DNA of 6,786 nt from an uncultured Deferribacteraceae bacterium (lineage in GTDB: Bacteria; Chrysiogenota; Deferribacteres; Deferribacterales; Mucispirillaceae), in the NCBI GenBank assembly GCA_947039055.1, contig CAMQYB010000105.1, positions 1 to 6,786 of the forward strand. Reading direction: 5' to 3'. The notes beneath the pieces are model-generated. The model was not told the origin of the DNA. It was given only the letters and a program-made list of their open reading frames with translations, and did not search any database. Positions 6,693 to 6,786 of this stretch are shown piece after piece. How positions within the stretch are numbered: position 1 is the stretch's first letter; each line of letters opens with the position of its first letter. A program made the position numbers and the translations under genes.

Positions 6693-6705
6693 AGAACTAT
6701 GTTCT
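6693..6705. repeat. Small inverted repeat beside the array
   Basis: AGAAC (6693-6697) and GTTCT (6701-6705) are complementary around TAT. The stem is only five pairs, and there is no T tract directly after it on either strand, so it is not a convincing terminator. It may be a binding site or chance. Confidence 0.3.
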
Positions 6706-6746
6706 CCAACTTGTCCAACGCTTGCCAACTTGCCCAACTGCCAACG
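6706..6746. repeat. Degenerate ~9-bp CCAAC repeats
   Basis: CCAAC begins at 6706, 6715, 6725, 6734 and 6742, spacings of 9, 10, 9 and 8 bp, with CTTG-type filler. The words CCAACTTG and GCCAACTTG are also the start of the 23-bp units, so this looks like a shorter or eroded relative of the main array. No gene is visible from here to the end of the window at 6786. Confidence 0.7.
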
Positions 6747-6786
6747 TTTATTTATGTTCTATGACATACTCAATACTAATAACCCA

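Noticed and set aside
6693..6705. LexA-type SOS box (GAAC...GTTC)
   Set aside because: The spacing is three bases rather than the four of the Gram-positive-type box, and no gene follows in the window.

Overview
The window comes from an AT-rich bacterium (roughly one third G+C by eye). It carries four intact housekeeping or motility genes, all read from the minus strand. In transcription order (right to left) they are a U32-family protein of the TrhP/YegQ type, NAD+-dependent DNA ligase LigA, transcription terminator Rho, and flagellar stator subunit MotA (PomA-like). A flagellated, probably Gram-negative organism is suggested by the PomA-like stator and by Rho's proteobacterial-style core motifs. 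The phylum cannot be fixed from this sequence; a low-GC lineage such as Deferribacterota is only a guess.

Layout. Bases 1-209 are non-coding and full of CTAA tetranucleotides, with a 72-bp duplicated segment. motA is at 210-974. Bases 975-1337 are a very AT-rich gap with no gene. rho is at 1338-2621 with a GTG start. Bases 2622-2950 hold a candidate rho promoter, an 18-bp AT palindrome and a degenerate repeat of about 51 bp that runs into the 3' end of ligA. ligA is at 2951-4969. A 78-bp gap follows, then trhP at 5048-6271. From 6363 to about 6682 lies a striking GC-rich tandem array of 23-24-bp units, followed by a small degenerate CCAAC-rich tail at 6706-6746.

The four genes are not a recognised functional operon: tRNA wobble modification, DNA repair/replication, transcription termination and motility. 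trhP and ligA are close enough to be co-transcribed. rho and motA are separated from their neighbours by gaps of more than 300 bp and probably have their own signals. The genes cover about 78% of the window, which is low for a free-living bacterium, and most of the remainder is repeat-like.

I found no convincing new defence system, RNA gene, CRISPR array or mobile-element gene. The points most worth a second look are the hierarchical 23-bp array and its matching end units, the repeat-filled gap where motB would normally follow motA, a 14-residue insertion in the Rho ATPase core, and the three-copy repeat downstream of ligA, which shares an 11-mer with the big array.
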